DNA of 10,370 nucleotides, taken from positions 1 to 10,370 of the forward strand of contig JBCDBH010000209.1 in assembly GCA_039184055.1 (NCBI GenBank), written 5' to 3'. The notes beneath the pieces were generated by a model. It searched no databases and was not told the DNA's origin. It worked only from the letters and a program-made list of their open reading frames with translations. Position numbers and translations under genes: made by a program. Source of the DNA: JBCDBH01 sp039184055. Its GTDB lineage: Bacteria; Acidobacteriota; Thermoanaerobaculia; Multivoradales; J023. Below are positions 8,019 through 10,370 of this stretch, piece by piece (position 1 is the first letter of the stretch; each line of letters begins with the position of its first letter).

Positions 8019-8040
8019 CTCTGGGAAGAGGAAATGCAAT

Positions 8041-8086
8041 GATAATCCGATCTCATACTATCGATCACTATTGATATTCCGAACTC
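8041..8086. repeat. 14-bp direct repeat at 32-bp spacing flanking an inverted repeat, candidate operator
   Basis: GATAATCCGATCTC (8041-8054) and GATATTCCGAACTC (8073-8086) match at 12 of 14 positions and start 32 bp apart, about three helical turns. Between them, overlapping the second copy, is TATCGATCACTATTGATA (8059-8076), a 7-bp inverted repeat with one mismatch. Same-face repeats in an AT-rich promoter region suggest a regulator binding site; the regulator is unknown. Confidence 0.4.
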
Positions 8087-8198
8087 AAAATCAAAAACGG
8101 AAATATTCAACTACCATGTGCGATCGCGACCACCCGTCCCGAGCCAGCGGATCGTCCATGGATCACCCCCGACACGTGCGGTACGAGCCTCCCGCTCA

Positions 8199-8206
8199 TA
8201 TAGACT
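8199..8206 (+). promoter_or_regulatory. Candidate -10 element (TATAGACT) before the 599-aa gene
   Basis: TATAGACT lies 13 nt before the ATG at 8220; both TATAGA and TAGACT fit a loose -10 pattern. There is no clear -35 and no Shine-Dalgarno between it and the ATG, so the leader would be only a few nucleotides long. Confidence 0.25.
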
Positions 8207-8219
8207 TGGCCAACGTGCA

Positions 8220-10019
8220 ATGAGTGATTCGGCCTCACCCACACCCGCTGACGCGGAACACCCCACCGACGATGCGGCCACGCGCGCCGCCGTCGCCGCC
8301 GAGGCGCTCGCCGAGCTACGCGCCCAGGTGAGCGATCCGCGCTGGTACGCCTATGCCACGGCACGCGCCCTGCTCGACAAGCTGGCGCAGGTGATCGGTT
8401 GGGATCATCTCTACGACGCCGATCTACCCCTGCACGACTACCTCGCCTGGGGGCTCTTTCTCGAGGAGCGGATTCCGGCTTCGATCACCCGCGTACGTGA
8501 AGCGATCGCCATCCCGGCCAACGAACGTCCAGAAGCCGATCCAGACGGGCTCGAGGACATGGTCTATTGGACCACCCGCCAGATCCAAGACGGGCTCGGC
8601 CAAAGTCTCGGGATGTTGCGTCGTCTGGTGATCGAGCTCTCCACCTCACCACCCCGAGACGACGACACCCGCACCGAACGCATCGCCCAGCTCTGCGGGC
8701 TGATCGCCGACGTCGCGGGCAAATTTCGTGGCGACCTGCGCAAGGGCGTCGCCTTCTTGATCGCCGACGGCTTTGACGGCGACCCCGATCGCATCGAGCT
8801 GACGCTCTTTCCCGACAAATTCCGTGAGCTCGAAGAGGGCATGCGGCTCAAGAATGCGCTCGTCGACGTCATGGAGGGGTTTCAGGGCTCGACCCGACGT
8901 TTGCCGATCGCCGACGTGCTGCATCGCTGGCGGAGCGGCGAGGTCCGTGGCCCCTATGCCCTGCTCGAGGTCAAGGCGCTCCACGAGACGCTCAACCTGG
9001 TGCTCGCTCCCGAGCACCGAATGGGGCTCTATGTCGATTCCTATCAACGCCTGCTCGCCTGTAGCCGGGAGATCGGGACACGCTTCAAGGCTCTCGGTCG
9101 CGCCCTCGGCGATCCCAAAGCCGAAGGCACGCTGACCCGTGAGCTGGCGGCGGTGCTCGATCTCGACATCTTGGCCGAGATGCTCGGTGACGATCGCGGC
9201 CTCGAGCTCGATCTCGACCGCGCCGACGATCGCGAGCGGGCGCGGCGTCTCTTCGGCAAACGCAAAGCGATCAGTGATCTCCCCGTCGAGCGTGATGAGC
9301 GCGACCGACTCCAGGCGACAAAAGCGATGCTCGATGCCGAAGCCCAAGGCGCGCCGGCGCCCGGTTTCGGCGACGAAGATCGCGCGCTCGTCCGTCGCGC
9401 GGTTACCCTGCTCGAAGGCAAGGCGCTGGTCGACCGGCTACGTGGCTCACGACTCGGTGACGATCTCGACGACCTCGGTCACCTCCACCAGCTCGTCCAC
9501 GGTGGCGAAGACGGCCTGCGCTCATATCTCGTCTTGCTCTACGGCCAAGTCCAGCGCCGCGACCTCCATCTGCTCGCCAGCGGCGACGAAGACATCTCCC
9601 TCCCGGAAAAACACCTCGCGCTCCAAGAGCTGCGCTCGTATCTCAGCCGCCTGGAGACCTCAGAAGGGTGGTGGAATCTCACCAACGCCCATCGCGCCTT
9701 GCGGAGTCACGGCGCCCTCGGTCCGTGGCGCGACGTCACCTCCTACATCCGCACCCTGACTCGCGAGCTCGGTCGGCGTCTGATTCGAATCGCCCGCTAT
9801 CGTGAAATCGCCGGTGTCGACGAAGACACCGTCGATCGCTTCGACAAAGCCTGCTCATTGCTCAGCGACGTCGAAGATCCGACCGAAGCACGCGAAGACG
9901 TGCTGCGCGCGCTCGACTGCATCGTCGAGGTCCTGGAGACCCTGCGCGACATCGAGATCGTGCTCGCCCCGCCGACCGAGGAAGCCGACCTAGAAGCGTT
10001 TCTGCGCACAATGGGCTGA
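8220..10019 (+). CDS. Uncharacterised 599-aa predicted all-helical cytoplasmic protein
   Basis: I do not recognise this protein. The ATG at 8220 is preferred: the frame is open back to a GTG at 8118, but that extension is Arg/Ser/Pro-rich and reads like non-coding DNA. Residues 1-~25 are an acidic, Ala/Pro-rich leader. The rest is rich in Leu, Arg, Glu and Asp with amphipathic helical periodicity, for example LAELRAQVSDPRWYAYATAR (31-50), then RQIQDGLGQSLGMLRRLVIE, and a C-terminal run ending LETLRDIEIVLAPPTEEADL. There is no signal peptide, TM helix, P-loop, zinc motif or obvious catalytic signature, and only four cysteines. Codon use matches its neighbours, so it is not obviously foreign. 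It stands alone, divergent from the protease and convergent with the hydrolase. A scaffold or protein-interaction role is possible, but that is a guess. Confidence 0.88.
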   Translation: MSDSASPTPADAEHPTDDAATRAAVAAEALAELRAQVSDPRWYAYATARALLDKLAQVIGWDHLYDADLPLHDYLAWGLFLEERIPASITRVREAIAIPANERPEADPDGLEDMVYWTTRQIQDGLGQSLGMLRRLVIELSTSPPRDDDTRTERIAQLCGLIADVAGKFRGDLRKGVAFLIADGFDGDPDRIELTLFPDKFRELEEGMRLKNALVDVMEGFQGSTRRLPIADVLHRWRSGEVRGPYALLEVKALHETLNLVLAPEHRMGLYVDSYQRLLACSREIGTRFKALGRALGDPKAEGTLTRELAAVLDLDILAEMLGDDRGLELDLDRADDRERARRLFGKRKAISDLPVERDERDRLQATKAMLDAEAQGAPAPGFGDEDRALVRRAVTLLEGKALVDRLRGSRLGDDLDDLGHLHQLVHGGEDGLRSYLVLLYGQVQRRDLHLLASGDEDISLPEKHLALQELRSYLSRLETSEGWWNLTNAHRALRSHGALGPWRDVTSYIRTLTRELGRRLIRIARYREIAGVDEDTVDRFDKACSLLSDVEDPTEAREDVLRALDCIVEVLETLRDIEIVLAPPTEEADLEAFLRTMG

Positions 10020-10035
10020 GGCTGCCTCAGTAGCC
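10016..10035. terminator. Stem-loop between convergent genes, candidate bidirectional terminator
   Basis: CTGAGGCTGCCTCAG (10016-10030) is a perfect inverted repeat that overlaps the TGA of the 599-aa gene; GGCT/AGCC at 10014-10017 and 10032-10035 can extend it. On the plus strand CTATTTTCC follows at 10041-10049, a modest T-run. It sits exactly between two converging stop codons. Confidence 0.42.
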
Positions 10036-10040
10036 GGGCT

Positions 10041-10370
10041 CTATTTTCCGAGCGGCTCGTCGAGCGCCTGAATGCCTTTGTCGAGATAGCTGGCGTCGAG
10101 CCCGCCGTAGTGGTCGGCGTTGGGGATCTGGAGATAGGTCACGTGGCGAAAGCCGGCGCGGCGGTATTTCTCGGAGTAGACCTCGGTTTGCGTCCGGTTG
10201 AAATCGAGATCACCGGTCACCAGAACGAGGCGACGGTCTTTTTTGAGCACCGACTTTTCCTCACGGGTCGGCTCGGGAAAGCCGGCCGGCCAATGGGTGC
10301 CGGGACGATCGGGGATCGAGACCTTCTCGTAGAAGTCGACGCCCTTGTAGAAGAAGCCGCCCTGGAAGAC
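10041..10370 (-). CDS. C-terminal part of a probable alpha/beta-hydrolase (5' partial)
   Basis: The minus-strand frame is open from the right window edge to the TAG at 10041-10043, 109 residues. The GTG at 10250 is internal: coding continues upstream with family-like sequence (GGFFYKGVDFYEKVSIPDRPG). LVLVTGDLDFNRTQT resembles the strand and loop that carry the catalytic acid, and IPNADHYGGLDASY resembles the segment that carries the catalytic His in esterase-type alpha/beta hydrolases. The nucleophile elbow GxSxG would lie outside the window, so the family call rests on the C-terminal third only and the substrate cannot be given. It converges with the 599-aa gene, with a 21-nt gap. Confidence 0.72.
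   Translation of the reverse strand, partial: VFQGGFFYKGVDFYEKVSIPDRPGTHWPAGFPEPTREEKSVLKKDRRLVLVTGDLDFNRTQTEVYSEKYRRAGFRHVTYLQIPNADHYGGLDASYLDKGIQALDEPLGK

Larger units (their letters stand above)
7808..8219. other. 412-nt divergent intergenic region with stem-loops and an AT-rich repeat block
   Basis: This region separates the minus-strand protease from the plus-strand 599-aa gene. The first 20 nt carry the protease Shine-Dalgarno. Compact inverted repeats lie at 7878-7892, 7916-7930, 7997-8018 and 8018-8031, then about 80 nt of AT-rich DNA (8031-8110) with a direct repeat and an inverted repeat. No ORF in it looks coding (a 63-codon frame at 7848-8039 has no Shine-Dalgarno or recognisable sequence), and I see no tRNA. 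Promoters for both flanking genes should lie here, but none can be assigned firmly. Confidence 0.7.

Noticed and set aside
7848..8039. 63-codon minus-strand ORF in the intergenic region
   Set aside because: No Shine-Dalgarno, no recognisable sequence, and it spans several inverted repeats.
8118..8219. GTG start at 8118 for the 599-aa protein
   Set aside because: The extension is Arg/Ser/Pro-rich, lacks a ribosome binding site and looks like translated non-coding DNA.

Overview
The window is about 10.4 kb of GC-rich DNA (roughly 65% G+C by eye) from a Gram-negative-type bacterium: several products have Sec-type signal peptides and there is a membrane/periplasm-based sigma-factor module. The mix of secreted FG-GAP/VCBS proteins with ASPIC/UnbV domains, TPR proteins, MiaE and an M43 protease fits lineages such as Acidobacteriota or related environmental phyla. 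That placement is inference; no rRNA or other marker is present.

Layout: (1) On the + strand the window opens inside a CRTAC1-like secreted beta-propeller protein (FG-GAP loops plus a C-terminal UnbV-like domain) ending at 1423. (2) Converging on it is a minus-strand cluster of six genes read from 6806 down to 1447: miaE-like tRNA hydroxylase, ECF sigma factor, small single-pass membrane protein (candidate anti-sigma), membrane-anchored LTXXQ/Spy-CnrX-like helical protein, a 761-aa TPR/FG-GAP/UnbV secreted protein, and a secreted TPR protein. Spacing is tight: about 53, 13, -4, 25 and -1 nt. (3) Upstream, also on the minus strand, is a secreted M43B (pappalysin-like) zinc metalloprotease, separated from miaE by strong stem-loops that look like its terminator. 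(4) A 412-nt divergent gap with an AT-rich, repeat-containing block leads to a 599-aa helical protein on the + strand that I do not recognise. (5) At the right edge, on the minus strand, is the C-terminal part of a probable alpha/beta-hydrolase.

How the genes may work together: sigma factor, one-TM partner and periplasmic-facing helical sensor have the composition of the CnrYXH type of extracytoplasmic signalling module. Immediately downstream are two exported proteins, a calcium-loop beta-propeller and a TPR protein, which are the natural candidates for its targets or for components of the envelope process it monitors. This is the most interesting unit here. The functional link is inferred from gene order, not demonstrated. 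Genes inside the cluster or with clear 5' leaders have good Shine-Dalgarno sites (TPR, sensor, M43), whereas three genes (761-aa propeller, miaE, 599-aa protein) lack one and carry a TANNNT-like element just upstream, suggesting short-leader or leaderless transcription.

No rRNA, tRNA, CRISPR array, transposase or phage gene was seen.
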